Positions 24,312 to 33,303 of a stretch of DNA of 64,000 nucleotides are shown piece by piece (the first letter of the stretch is position 1; every line of letters starts with the position of its first letter). Location: NCBI RefSeq assembly GCF_023499255.1, contig NZ_CP092183.1:3716501-3780500 (forward strand), written 5' to 3'. This DNA is from Couchioplanes caeruleus. GTDB taxonomy: Bacteria; Actinomycetota; Actinomycetes; Mycobacteriales; Micromonosporaceae. Under the pieces are notes generated by a model. That model made no database searches. It was not told the DNA's origin and saw only the letters and a program-made list of their open reading frames with translations. Position numbers and translations under genes: made by a program.

Positions 24312-25463
24312 TCATCGATGTTCCGGCGTGCCGGCGGGCCACGAGCGCAGCGCCCACCACCACCGGACGGTCTCCGGCACGCTCGGGTGGTCCGGCAGCC
24401 CGGTGAGTTCCTGCAGGCGGCGCAGCCGGTAGCGGACCGTGTTCGGGTGCAGGTGGAGGGCGTCCGCGGTGCGGTCCAGCCGCTGGCCGTGGTCCAGATA
24501 GGCCAGTGCCGTCGCCACCAGGTCGCGGTGGAAGTCGTCGCGCGGATCCAGGGCGCCGAGCAGCGCCTCGCCGAGGAACGCGGCCAGCAGCGGCTGCGCC
24601 GCGAGCGCCGTCTCGGTGGCCAGGCCGACCACGCTGTGCAGCCCGGTCAGGCCGCGGTCGCGTACCGAGCGCAGGGTGGTCAGGCAGAGGGCGTACGCGG
24701 CGGGGGCCTGGTCGACCGGGACGGCCGGGGTGCACACGGTCAGCGCCGGCGAGTCCGCGGGCAGCCGCGGGGTCAGCCCGCTCAGCCGCCCGGCCACCGG
24801 GGCGAGGACCCCGCCGCACCGGGCGAACGCCTGCTCCAGCCGCCGGGCCGCCGCCGGGTCGGCCACGTCGGACACCACGCAGTGGTACCGCTCGCCGGGA
24901 CGCAAGCCGAACCGCGCCGGGTCCGCCACGACGCCCTCGCGCTCCTCACCCAGCAGCAGCGAGCGCAGCACGGCGATCCGGGCCTCGCGGTGGTCGCGGC
25001 CCAGGTCGCGCTCGGCCGCCCGGTACGCGTCCACCACCCGCCGTTCGAGCAGGATGCCGTAGCGGTCGAGCCGGAGCAGCGCGTGCAGCATGACGTCGTA
25101 CGGGATCCCCGCCGCCCGTCCCCGGCTCACCGCGACCTCCAGCACCCGGCTGCGCCCGGCGTGCACCCCGGTCAGCAGCGCGGCCACCGGTACGCCCAGC
25201 GCGGCCCGCTCGGCGCCGAAGCGGTCCGCCTCGGCGAAGTCCGGCTCGCCGTCGCGGGTGAACGCGGCGAAGCCGGCCCGCAGCAGCGCGTCCACGTGCC
25301 GCCGGCTCTCCTCCCACGGCAGCCGGGCGATCTCCGGATCGCCGACCCGGGCGGCGCGGGTCACGTCGTCGGCGAGCCGTTCGTCGCGCGCGAGGTCCGC
25401 GAGCAGGCCCGACAGGGCATCCTCGTGCGTTTGTGGGTGGTGCACAACGGGACGCTGCGGCAT
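24312..25463 (-). CDS. PucR-family transcriptional regulator
   Basis: A 383-residue regulator. A GGDEF-like/CdaR-type middle region is followed by the characteristic C-terminal helix-turn-helix. There, YLDHGQRLDRTADALHLHPNTVRYRLRRLQELTG (in two parts, near residues 325-358) matches the PucR HTH_30 domain. The N-terminal 170 residues are helical (RHVDALLRAGFAAFTRDG). Such proteins control purine, amino-acid or lipid catabolism in actinobacteria. It is divergent from the beta-propeller gene at 25590 across 126 bp, which makes that gene or the DUF6230 pair possible targets. A second PucR regulator occurs at 32085. Confidence 0.9.
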   Translation of the reverse strand: MPQRPVVHHPQTHEDALSGLLADLARDERLADDVTRAARVGDPEIARLPWEESRRHVDALLRAGFAAFTRDGEPDFAEADRFGAERAALGVPVAALLTGVHAGRSRVLEVAVSRGRAAGIPYDVMLHALLRLDRYGILLERRVVDAYRAAERDLGRDHREARIAVLRSLLLGEEREGVVADPARFGLRPGERYHCVVSDVADPAAARRLEQAFARCGGVLAPVAGRLSGLTPRLPADSPALTVCTPAVPVDQAPAAYALCLTTLRSVRDRGLTGLHSVVGLATETALAAQPLLAAFLGEALLGALDPRDDFHRDLVATALAYLDHGQRLDRTADALHLHPNTVRYRLRRLQELTGLPDHPSVPETVRWWWALRSWPAGTPEHR

Positions 25464-25510
25464 TGGTCCCCGTCCTCTACCGGCGCGAGGCGATTCATTG
25501 TTCCCTATGC

Positions 25511-25526
25511 GTTACCGCAAAGTAAC
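25511..25526. promoter_or_regulatory. Short inverted repeat between divergent genes
   Basis: GTTAC-CGCAAA-GTAAC lies in the 126-bp region between the PucR regulator and the beta-propeller gene, in an AT-richer patch. It is a weak operator candidate, only 5 bp per arm. Confidence 0.25.
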
Positions 25527-25589
25527 ATCGCGGGACGCCGGGCGGAACATCGGTGCGGCGCGCCCGCCCGTCGCGCCCCGGGAGGCGTC

Positions 25590-26840
25590 GTGAGCGCTGC
25601 GTCCGTACCGAAGAAGAAGCGTGCCCTGGCCACCGTGCTCGCCGCCGCCCTGGGTCTGGTCCCGGCCGCCGCCGGCACGCCGGCGGCAGCGGCGGCGCCC
25701 GCCCTGCGCGAGGTCATGTTCGTCGGCAACAACTGGGACGGCACGGTCGACGTCATCAATTCCCGCGGCGACCTCGCGAAGCTCGGCCGGCTCAACGTCG
25801 TGCCCGACAAGAGCGAGCGGCTGTGGGAGATCTACCTCAACCCGATCAAGCTCGCCTACTACCTCGGGGTTCAGCTCGGGCCCGGCGAGGGACACGACCA
25901 GCTCGTCGACGACATGTACACCACGCCGGACGGCAGCGCGCTGGTGGTGTCGCGGCCCAGCTTCGCCGACGTCGTCTCCATCGACCTCGCCACCGGCGCG
26001 ATCCGCTGGCGCTTCCCGGTCTCCGGCTACCGCGCCGACCACATGGCGGTCTCGCCCGACGGCAGGCAGGTCGCGGTCTCCGCCTCCACCTCCAACACCG
26101 TGCACGTGCTCGACATCGTCACCGGGCGCCAGATCGGGTCGTTCGCCGCGGGCGACAAGCCGCACGAGAACATCTACACCGACGGCGGCCGCACCCTGTG
26201 GAACATGTCGATCGGCGAGGTCAACACCTCCCTCGACGACCCCGCCTCGGACTGGACCAAGGGCGACCGGCACATCACGGTGGTCGACACCTCGACCTTC
26301 CGGACCGTACGCACGATCGACATGCGCCCGCGCCTCGACGCCTTCGGCCGCAGCGACCTGTCCGACGCGGTCCGCCCCGCGGTGTTCACGCCCGACGAGT
26401 CGAAGCTGTACTTCCAGGTCTCCTTCTTCGCGGGGCTGGTCGAGTACGACGTGGCGAGCGACCGGGTCACCCGGGTCAAGGAGCTGCCCAAGAACCCGCT
26501 CACCAACATCGACCCCACCACCTGGGTCAACGACTCGCGCCACCACGGCCTGTCGATCAGCCCGGACGGCGCCAAGCTGTGCGTCGCCGGCACGATGGAC
26601 GACTACGCCACGATCGTCGACCGGGCCACGCTCACGCCGGGCGAGCTCGTCACGGCGAGCAAGCCGTACTGGGCGACCGTGAGCGGCGACGGCCGCAGCT
26701 GCGTGATCTCCGAGTCCGGCGCCGACCGGGTCACCGCGATCGACTTCGCCACCGGCCGCAAGGTCGCCTCGGTGGCCGTCGGCGACCACCCGCAGCGGGT
26801 CAGGATCGGCCTCGTCCCCACCGGCTGGGTCGCGCCCTGA
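25590..26840 (+). CDS. Secreted YVTN-type beta-propeller protein
   Basis: A 416-residue exported protein with a signal peptide of about 35 residues (KKKRALATVLAAALGLV then an Ala-rich cleavage region). The repeats have the YVTN/lactonase-like propeller pattern: MYTTPDGSALVVSRPSF, MAVSPDGRQVAVSASTS, and HGLSISPDGAKLCVAGTMDD. Each blade combines SPDG with a D-x-ATG turn. Such propellers bind ligands or proteins, and some act as lactonases; I see no catalytic signature. The start is GTG with GGGAGG 4 bases upstream. The alditol oxidase gene follows 59 bases later on the same strand, so co-expression is possible. Confidence 0.82.
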   Translation: MSAASVPKKKRALATVLAAALGLVPAAAGTPAAAAAPALREVMFVGNNWDGTVDVINSRGDLAKLGRLNVVPDKSERLWEIYLNPIKLAYYLGVQLGPGEGHDQLVDDMYTTPDGSALVVSRPSFADVVSIDLATGAIRWRFPVSGYRADHMAVSPDGRQVAVSASTSNTVHVLDIVTGRQIGSFAAGDKPHENIYTDGGRTLWNMSIGEVNTSLDDPASDWTKGDRHITVVDTSTFRTVRTIDMRPRLDAFGRSDLSDAVRPAVFTPDESKLYFQVSFFAGLVEYDVASDRVTRVKELPKNPLTNIDPTTWVNDSRHHGLSISPDGAKLCVAGTMDDYATIVDRATLTPGELVTASKPYWATVSGDGRSCVISESGADRVTAIDFATGRKVASVAVGDHPQRVRIGLVPTGWVAP

Positions 26841-26899
26841 ACCGACGCGATTGTCACAGCCGATGGGCGGTCCGGCCGCCGGCGTGATGTGCTGGAGAC

Positions 26900-28150
26900 A
26901 TGAGCGACGAACGGGTCACCAACTGGGCCGGCAACATCGTCTTCGGGGCGCGGCGGCTGCACCGCCCGGCCACCGTCGACGAGGTCCAGGAGATCGTGGC
27001 GGCCGGGGGCCCGGTCAAGGTCCTCGGCAGCGGCCACTCCTTCAACCGGATGGCCGACACCGGCGGTGACCTGGTCTCGCTGGCCGGGCTGCCCCGGGTC
27101 GCCGAGATCAGCGCGGACCGCGCCTCGGTCCGCGTCGACGGCGGCACCCGCTACGGCGACCTGGCCGGCCGGCTGCAGGCGGAGGGCCTGGCGCTGCACA
27201 ACACCGCGTCGCTGCCGCACATCTCGGTGGCCGGGGCGATCGCGACGGCCACCCACGGCTCCGGCGTCGGCAACGGCAACCTGGCGACCGCGGTCTCGGC
27301 CCTCGAGTTCATCGCCGGCGACGGCAAACTGGTCACGCTGCGCCGCGACACCGACGGCGACACCTTCCGCGGCGCGGTCGTGCACCTCGGCGCGCTCGGC
27401 GTGGTCACCGCGATCACGCTTGACGTCCAGCCGGCGTACGACATCCGCCAGTACGTCTACGACCGCCTTCCCCGCGCCGCGGTCGAGGCCCACCTGCCCG
27501 CCATCCTCGCCGACGGCTACAGCGTCAGCCTCTTCACGACCTGGACCACCCCGGACATCACCATGGCCTGGCTCAAGCGCCGCGACCCGATGCCGGCCGG
27601 CGACTGGTACGGCGCCACCCGCGCGGACGGCCCCCGCCACCCGGTCCCCGGCATGCCCGCGACGAACGCCACCGACCAGACCGGCGAGCCGGGCCCCTGG
27701 CACACCCGCCTGCCGCACTTCCGCATGGAGTTCACCCCGAGCAGCGGCGAGGAGCTGCAGTCGGAGTACCACGTACCCCGCGACCGGGCGCTGGAGGCCA
27801 TCGACGCGGTCACCGCGATCGCCGCGGACGTGGCCTCGGTGCTGCAGATCTGCGAACTGCGGACCATCGCCGCGGACGAGCTCTGGCTCAGCCCGAACTA
27901 CCGGCGCGACACGTTCGCCCTGCACTTCACCTGGATCGCCGACACGGAGGCGGTCCTCCCGGTGGTGGCGAAGATCGAGGAGGCCCTGGCGCCGCTGGAC
28001 GCCCGCCCGCACCTGGGCAAGGTGTTCACGGCGGCCCCGGAGACGATCCGCGCCCAGTACGACCGCTTCGGCGACTTCGTGGCCCTGACCCGCGAGTACG
28101 ACCCGCAGCGCGTCTTCCGCAACCCCTGGCTGGACGCCCTGCTCGACTGA
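26900..28150 (+). CDS. aldO: Alditol oxidase (FAD-dependent)
   Basis: A 416-residue soluble flavoprotein closely matching the alditol oxidase of Streptomyces coelicolor in length and order of motifs. The FAD-binding PCMH domain contains VLGSGHSFN with His46, the residue that covalently holds FAD in that enzyme. LPHISVAGAIATATHGSG follows near 105-122, and the C-terminal domain ends REYDPQRVFRNPWLDALL. The enzyme oxidises polyols such as xylitol and sorbitol at the terminal hydroxyl and makes hydrogen peroxide. Related D-arabinono-lactone oxidases share the fold, so the substrate remains open. It is convergent with the GH13 gene, 5 bases apart. Confidence 0.88.
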   Translation: MSDERVTNWAGNIVFGARRLHRPATVDEVQEIVAAGGPVKVLGSGHSFNRMADTGGDLVSLAGLPRVAEISADRASVRVDGGTRYGDLAGRLQAEGLALHNTASLPHISVAGAIATATHGSGVGNGNLATAVSALEFIAGDGKLVTLRRDTDGDTFRGAVVHLGALGVVTAITLDVQPAYDIRQYVYDRLPRAAVEAHLPAILADGYSVSLFTTWTTPDITMAWLKRRDPMPAGDWYGATRADGPRHPVPGMPATNATDQTGEPGPWHTRLPHFRMEFTPSSGEELQSEYHVPRDRALEAIDAVTAIAADVASVLQICELRTIAADELWLSPNYRRDTFALHFTWIADTEAVLPVVAKIEEALAPLDARPHLGKVFTAAPETIRAQYDRFGDFVALTREYDPQRVFRNPWLDALLD

Positions 28151-28160
28151 CCGGGTCAGG
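28147..28160. terminator. Palindrome across convergent stop codons, identical to the one at 9415-9428
   Basis: CTGACCGGGTCAGG has a 6-bp inverted repeat around a central G. It includes the stops of the alditol oxidase and the GH13 gene. The same 14 bases occur at the LacI/PPOX junction, which argues against pure chance from stop-codon complementarity. Confidence 0.4.
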
Positions 28161-29700
28161 CCGGGGGGCGGAGCCAGGCCGCCGTGTCCGGCGGCAGCAG
28201 GCCGGCGGCGGTCAGCGGGCCGCTGGTCAGCAGCACCTCGCCGGGCGGCAGCGCCACCGGCCGGTCACCCATCGCGACGGCCAGGGTCAGGGACCTTTCC
28301 CGTACGGCGACCAGCAGGCCACCGTCGTGCACGGCCCACTGCACGGTGTCGGCGGCCCGCAGCACGCCGTCCTCGTGCAGCCGGTGGCGCAGGGCAACTG
28401 CCGCGTGGCACAGCGCGAGGGTGGGCGGGGTGGCCTCCACCGAGTGGTCGCCCCAGCCCGGCGGCACGGGCAGCCAGGGCGGTGCCGAGCCGGCGGGGGA
28501 GAAGCCGAACGCGCCGGCCGGGTCACGCCGCCACGGCAGGGGCACGCGGCAGCCGTCGCGGCTGATGCCGGAGCGGGACCAGGCCGGGTCGCGGCGCTGC
28601 GCGGGCGGCACGTCCACCTCGGGCAGTCCGAGCTCCTGGCCCTGGTACAGGTACGCCGCCCCGGGAAGTCCCAGGACGGCGAGCAGCGCGGCCCGGGCCC
28701 GGGCGGGGTTGCCGTAGCGGGTGGGCGTACGGACGACGTCGTGGTTCTCCACGACCCACGTGACCGGCGGCCGGGCGAGCAGCCGGGTGCCCACGTCCCT
28801 CCACCGCGCCGCGTCCCACGGGGCGGTGACCAGGGCGAACGCGAACGCCTGGTGCAGTTCGCCGGGGCGCACGTAGCGGGCGGCCCGTTCCGGGTCGAGG
28901 TTGACCTCGCCGATCAGCGCGCGCGGCGGCTCGTACGAGTCGGCGATGCGCCGCCACCGCCGGTACACGTCGTGCACCTCCTCCTGGTCGCACGCCAGGG
29001 GGTTGCCGCGCAGGCGCATGGGCGGGACCGCCGCCGGGTCCGGGAGGTCGGGCAGGCCCTCGGCCTTGAACAGCCCGTGCGCGACGTCGATGCGCAGCCC
29101 GTCGACGCCCCGGTCGAACCAGAACCGCAGCACCTCGTCGAAGAACGGGGCCGTACGCGGGTCCCGCCAGTTCCAGTCCGGCTGCTGCGGCGCGTACAGG
29201 TGCAGGTACCACTGGCCGGGGCGGCCGTCCGGCTCGGTGACCCGCGTCCAGGCCGGCCCGCCGAACACGCTGGGCCAGTTGTTCGGCGGCTCGGCGCCGT
29301 CCGGGCCGCGGCCGTCGGCGAAGTGGAAGCGGGCCCGCTCGGTGCTGCCGGGCCCGGCCGCGAGCGCGGCGCGGAACAGCGGATGCCGGTCCGAGCAGTG
29401 GTTGGGGACGACGTCGGCGATGACGCGCAGGCCACGGGCGTGCGCCTCGGCGACGAGCGTGTCGAACGCCGCGAGGTCGCCGAAGAGCGGGTCGACGTCG
29501 CAGTAGTCGCTGACGTCGTACCCGTGGTCGGCCTGGGGTGAGGCCTGGAACGGGGTCAGCCAGATTGCTCCGGCGCCCAGGCCGGTGACGTGCCCGAGGC
29601 GCGCGGTGATTCCGGCGAGGTCACCGACGCCGTCGCCGTCGGAGTCCGCGAACGAGCGCGGGTAGATCTGATAGACGACGGCGTCACGCCACCACGACAC
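28156..29700 (-). CDS. GH13 alpha-glucosidase (alpha-amylase family), intracellular
   Basis: A 514-residue enzyme without a signal peptide. The TIM barrel starts WWRDAVVYQIYPRSFADSDGDG. The catalytic triad is readable: nucleophile Asp205 (DGLRIDVAHG), acid/base Glu265 (LIGEVNLD) and Asp321 (VVENHDVVRT). GDLAGI near residue 28 and the short loop 3 fit exo-acting alpha-1,4 or alpha-1,6 glucosidases that cleave maltose or isomaltose-type oligosaccharides in the cytoplasm. The start is GTG, only one base after the desaturase stop. It is therefore the third gene of a reductase-desaturase-glucosidase operon, which is metabolically odd. Confidence 0.92.
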   Translation of the reverse strand: MSWWRDAVVYQIYPRSFADSDGDGVGDLAGITARLGHVTGLGAGAIWLTPFQASPQADHGYDVSDYCDVDPLFGDLAAFDTLVAEAHARGLRVIADVVPNHCSDRHPLFRAALAAGPGSTERARFHFADGRGPDGAEPPNNWPSVFGGPAWTRVTEPDGRPGQWYLHLYAPQQPDWNWRDPRTAPFFDEVLRFWFDRGVDGLRIDVAHGLFKAEGLPDLPDPAAVPPMRLRGNPLACDQEEVHDVYRRWRRIADSYEPPRALIGEVNLDPERAARYVRPGELHQAFAFALVTAPWDAARWRDVGTRLLARPPVTWVVENHDVVRTPTRYGNPARARAALLAVLGLPGAAYLYQGQELGLPEVDVPPAQRRDPAWSRSGISRDGCRVPLPWRRDPAGAFGFSPAGSAPPWLPVPPGWGDHSVEATPPTLALCHAAVALRHRLHEDGVLRAADTVQWAVHDGGLLVAVRERSLTLAVAMGDRPVALPPGEVLLTSGPLTAAGLLPPDTAAWLRPPA

Positions 29701-29701
29701 G

Positions 29702-30886
29702 TCAGGTGTTCGCCGGCTTGGCCTCCGCGCGCTGCCAGCGCGCCACCTTCGGCAGGCTCGGGTCGAGCTGCTTGCGCGGCGGGCGTACGGACGCCGGCCC
29801 GCGGTTGGGCAGCGCCAGCCGGAACACCTTCGCCCACGCCGACGCGACCTGCTTGGGCAGCGGGCCGGTGACGTAGTTGAGCTGGTACTTCTCGAACAGC
29901 GCCCGCACCTTCGGGGCGATCTCGGCGTACCGGTTGCTCGGCAGGTCGGGGAACAGGTGGTGCTCGATCTGGTGCGACAGGTTGCCGGTCATGATGTGCA
30001 TCAGCTTGCTGCCGCTGATGTTCGCCGAGCCGAGCATCTGACGCACGTACCACTCGCCGCGGGTCTCGCCCTCGATCGAGGTGCGCTCGAAGGTCTCGAC
30101 GCCGTTGGGGAAGTGACCGCACATGATCACCGAGTGCGTCCACAGGTTCCGGACCAGGTTGGCCACGGCGTTCGCCGCGATCGTGTGCAGGAACGACGGC
30201 CCGGACAGCGCCGGGTGCACCACGTAGTCCTTGAGCAGCTGCCGGCCGATCTTGTTGCGGGTCTTCTTGAGCGCGGCGCGGAACTCCGGTGCCCGGCGCC
30301 GCTTCTTCGTCTTCAGGTTCCGGCCCAGCTCGAGGTCGTACGCGGCGATGCCGTACTCGAAGAAGCACGCGTTGATGAAGTTGTAGAGCGGCTGGCCGAG
30401 GTACGCCGGCGTCCACGGCTGGTCCTCGTCGACGCGCATGATGCCGTACCCGAGGTCGTTGTCGCGCCCGATCACGTTGGTGTACGTGTGGTGCAGCTCG
30501 TTGTGGGAGTGCTTCCACTGCTCGGAGGGCGAGGCGTTGTCCCACTCCCACTTCGTCGAGTGGATCTTGGGATCGCGCATCCAGTCCCACTGGCCGTGCA
30601 TGATGTTGTGGCCGATCTCCATGTTCTCGAGGATCTTGGCGATCGACAGCCCGGCCGTGCCGACCAGCCAGGCCGGCGGGAACAGCGAGAACAGCAGCAC
30701 CGCACGGCTGCCCAGCTCCAGGCGCCGCTGCACGGAGATGACCCGGCGGATGTAGCGCGCGTCGCTCTCGCCGCGGCTCTCCACCACCTCGTCGCGGATC
30801 GCGTCGAGCTCGATGCCGATCTGCTCGATGTCCTCGGGCGTGAGGTGGGCGATCGGGTTGACGTCCTTGCGCTGCAGTGTGGTCAC
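29702..30886 (-). CDS. Membrane fatty-acid (acyl-CoA or acyl-lipid) desaturase
   Basis: A 394-residue diiron membrane enzyme. The three histidine boxes are visible: HNIMH at 93-97, HSHNELHH at 126-133 and a late HQIEHHLFPD. Hydrophobic pairs lie at about 62-85 and in the middle. It inserts a double bond into an acyl chain using electrons from the reductase encoded directly upstream. The arrangement matches the mycobacterial DesA3 and Rv3230c pair, a stearoyl-CoA delta-9 system. I chose GTG 30886 because AGAGGA lies 6 bases upstream and it is 13 bases from the reductase stop. The product probably adjusts membrane fluidity. Confidence 0.92.
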   Translation of the reverse strand: MTTLQRKDVNPIAHLTPEDIEQIGIELDAIRDEVVESRGESDARYIRRVISVQRRLELGSRAVLLFSLFPPAWLVGTAGLSIAKILENMEIGHNIMHGQWDWMRDPKIHSTKWEWDNASPSEQWKHSHNELHHTYTNVIGRDNDLGYGIMRVDEDQPWTPAYLGQPLYNFINACFFEYGIAAYDLELGRNLKTKKRRRAPEFRAALKKTRNKIGRQLLKDYVVHPALSGPSFLHTIAANAVANLVRNLWTHSVIMCGHFPNGVETFERTSIEGETRGEWYVRQMLGSANISGSKLMHIMTGNLSHQIEHHLFPDLPSNRYAEIAPKVRALFEKYQLNYVTGPLPKQVASAWAKVFRLALPNRGPASVRPPRKQLDPSLPKVARWQRAEAKPANT

Positions 30887-30899
30887 GGCGGTCCTCTTC

Positions 30900-31976
30900 T
30901 TACAGGTCGATACGGCAGTCGCCGGCGGCGGCGTTGATGCAGGTCTGGATGGGGATGGTGTCCCCGGGCTCGGCCACGGTGAGCTGACCGTCGCGCAGGT
31001 CGCGCACGGCGCCCTCGCGCAGCGGCAGCACGCACTTGAAGCAGATACCCATGCGGCAGCCGGACGGCATGAGCACCCCCGCGGCCTCACCGGCGTCGAG
31101 CAGCGGCTCGCCGCCCCCGGCCGGGACGGTCCGGCCGGCCCGGGTGAAGGTCACGCTCCCGCCGGCGGCGTCGTCGGCGACCACGGTCGGCCGGAAGCGC
31201 TCGGTGTGCAGCGGGCCCCCGGCCCCGGTCTGCGCCCAGTGCGCCTCGATGTCGTCGAGCAGCTCGTTGGGGCCGCACGCCCACGTCGCCCGCTCGGCGC
31301 GGTCGGGCACCAGCTCGTCGAGGTCGGCAGCCTTGATCCGGCCCTGCGTGGCGGTGTGCCGCTCGACCAGCCGGATCCGGCCGGCGCCGGCCAGGGCCCG
31401 CAGCTCCGGGCCGAACACCGCGGCCTCGGGCGTCCGCGCGGAGTGCACGACCACCACGTCGGCCAGCTCGTCCAGGTGGCTGCGCAGCATGCCCATCACG
31501 GGGGTGATGCCGCTGCCCGCGGTCACGAACAGCACCTTCCCCGGCCGGGCGGCGGGTAGCGTGAACTCGCCCGCCGGCACGTCCAGGTGCACGAGCATCC
31601 CGGCCCGGGCGCGCCGGACCAGGTGCGTGCTGACCTTGCCGCCGGGCACCGCGTTGACGGTGACGGTGAACCGGCCCCCGCGCCCGCCGGGAGCGCAGGT
31701 CACCGAGTACGAGCGCCACAGCCGGACCCCGTCGACGTCGACGCCGAGGCGGACGTACTGGCCGGGGACGTGTGGACGCCAGCCGCGCCCGGGGCGCAGG
31801 GTGAGCGTGACGCTGTCGGCGGTCTCGGGGCGGACCGCGTCGATCTTCGCGCGCAGCACCGAGGGGTTGCGCAGCGGGGCGACGGCGTCGAGGTAGTCGG
31901 CCGGGACGAGCGGGGTCGTGATCAGCTCCACGACCCGCCAGGCCCCGGACCGCAGGGTCTGCGTGACGGCCATCAT
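30900..31976 (-). CDS. Ferredoxin reductase with C-terminal [2Fe-2S] domain, desaturase partner
   Basis: A 358-residue electron-transfer protein. The FAD-binding barrel contains GQYVRLGVDVDGVRLWRSYS near 91-110. The NAD(P) domain has VTAGSGITPVMGML and ends with WACGPNELLDD. A plant-type ferredoxin domain closes it with CRMGICFKC plus a distal Cys (the Cx4Cx2C pattern). It passes electrons from NADPH to the membrane desaturase encoded 13 bases downstream, like Rv3230c of Mycobacterium tuberculosis. The start is ATG 31976 or 31973. It heads the operon and is divergent from a PucR regulator across 108 bp. Confidence 0.93.
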   Translation of the reverse strand: MMAVTQTLRSGAWRVVELITTPLVPADYLDAVAPLRNPSVLRAKIDAVRPETADSVTLTLRPGRGWRPHVPGQYVRLGVDVDGVRLWRSYSVTCAPGGRGGRFTVTVNAVPGGKVSTHLVRRARAGMLVHLDVPAGEFTLPAARPGKVLFVTAGSGITPVMGMLRSHLDELADVVVVHSARTPEAAVFGPELRALAGAGRIRLVERHTATQGRIKAADLDELVPDRAERATWACGPNELLDDIEAHWAQTGAGGPLHTERFRPTVVADDAAGGSVTFTRAGRTVPAGGGEPLLDAGEAAGVLMPSGCRMGICFKCVLPLREGAVRDLRDGQLTVAEPGDTIPIQTCINAAAGDCRIDL

Positions 31977-32084
31977 TTAAGGATGCTGTGATGGGGGAGT
32001 GAAGACCTGACCTGTCGAAGTGAATCCGGCGGGGGTTATTGTTCGTTCGGTACAAGACGCGGTGGCTAAACGGCGAGGCAACCC

Positions 32085-33281
32085 ATGGATCAGATCCTGC
32101 CCGACGTGCGCTCCTTCCGGCTCTCCGGGGAGATCGTCGCACCCCTGCGCGAAGGCCTGCCGGAGGTCGCCGTGCAGACCATCGCCGCGATCACGGCCGA
32201 GGTCCCGGCGTACGCGCAGGCGTTCGCGGGCGAGCTCGGCGCGAAGATCGAGAAGGCGGTCCGCGCGGCCCTCGGCGCCTTCCTCGAGCTGGTCTCCCGG
32301 GCGGCCGGCCACGATCCCGGCGCGCCGCTGACCCCGGCGCTGGAGGCGGCGTACGCGCTGGGCCGCGGCGAGGCCCGCTCGGGGCGCAGCCTGGACGCGC
32401 TGCTGGCGGCGTACCGGGTGGGGGCCCGTGTCTCCTGGCGCGAGCTCGCCGCGATCAGCGTCGCGAACGGCCATCCCGCGTCCACCATCGCCCACTTCGC
32501 CGAGCTGGTGTTCGCGTACATCGACGAGCTGTCGGCGGCCAGCGTCGCCGGGCACGCCGACGAGCTGGCCTCCTCCGGCCGCGCCCGCCGCCGCCACCTG
32601 GAGCTGCTCGCACAGGCCCTGATCGCCGGCGAGCCGGTGCACGCCGTGATCGCCGCGGCGGAACGGGCCGACTGGGCGCCGCCGCAGACCCTCACCGCGG
32701 TGCTGGCGCCCGAGCGCGCGGCCCGCACCCTGGCCGACCTGCTCGACCCGCGCACCCTGCAGGTCGCCGAGGCCGGCCCCGAGATGCCGGACACCTCGGT
32801 GCTGCTGGTCCCGGACGCGCAGGGCCCGGGCCGCGCCCACGTGATGCGCCTGCTGGGCGGCAGCGGCGCGGTGATCGGCCCGCCCCGGCCGTGGTTGCGC
32901 GCCCGGGAGTCGTTCCTGCGGGCCGTACGCGTCAGCGGCCTGGTCCGCCGCCCCCGCCGCGGCGCGGTCACCGACACCGAGGATCACCTGCTGGCGCTGG
33001 TCGTGACGGCGGACCCGCAGGCGCTCAAGGACCTGCGCACCCAGGCGCTGGCCCCGCTCGAGGGCGAGCGCGAGGCGACCGCGGAGAAGCTCGTCGAGAC
33101 GCTGCGCAGCTGGCTGCTGCACCAGGGCCGGCGGGACGACGTGGCGGCGGAGTTGTTCGTCCACCCCCAGACGGTCCGCTACCGGATGTCCCGCCTGCGC
33201 GAGCTGTACGGCGACCGCCTCCGCGACCCGAAGTGGCTGCAGATGCTGACGGTCGCGCTGGCCACACCGCCGTCCGCGTAG
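32085..33281 (+). CDS. PucR-family transcriptional regulator next to the desaturase operon
   Basis: A 398-residue regulator. The C-terminal PucR helix-turn-helix is clear near 350-390 (LHQGRRDDVAAELFVHPQTVRYRMSRLRELYG, in two parts). The N-terminal half is helical with a conserved-looking AYRVGARVSWRELAAISV segment near 110. It is divergent from the reductase-desaturase-GH13 operon with a 108-bp shared promoter region. That makes it the likely regulator of this operon, perhaps sensing an acyl compound. Such CdaR/PucR proteins often sit beside desaturase or lipid genes in actinomycetes. The convergent methyltransferase gene ends 12 bases away. Confidence 0.9.
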   Translation: MDQILPDVRSFRLSGEIVAPLREGLPEVAVQTIAAITAEVPAYAQAFAGELGAKIEKAVRAALGAFLELVSRAAGHDPGAPLTPALEAAYALGRGEARSGRSLDALLAAYRVGARVSWRELAAISVANGHPASTIAHFAELVFAYIDELSAASVAGHADELASSGRARRRHLELLAQALIAGEPVHAVIAAAERADWAPPQTLTAVLAPERAARTLADLLDPRTLQVAEAGPEMPDTSVLLVPDAQGPGRAHVMRLLGGSGAVIGPPRPWLRARESFLRAVRVSGLVRRPRRGAVTDTEDHLLALVVTADPQALKDLRTQALAPLEGEREATAEKLVETLRSWLLHQGRRDDVAAELFVHPQTVRYRMSRLRELYGDRLRDPKWLQMLTVALATPPSA

Positions 33282-33303
33282 CCGGCCGCCCGGTCAGGGC
33301 CGG
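33282..33303. terminator. Hairpin at a convergent junction
   Basis: CCGGCC and GGCCGG form a 6-bp stem with a 10-base loop, starting right after the PucR stop and overlapping the end of the methyltransferase gene. It is a plausible weak bidirectional terminator. Confidence 0.35.
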
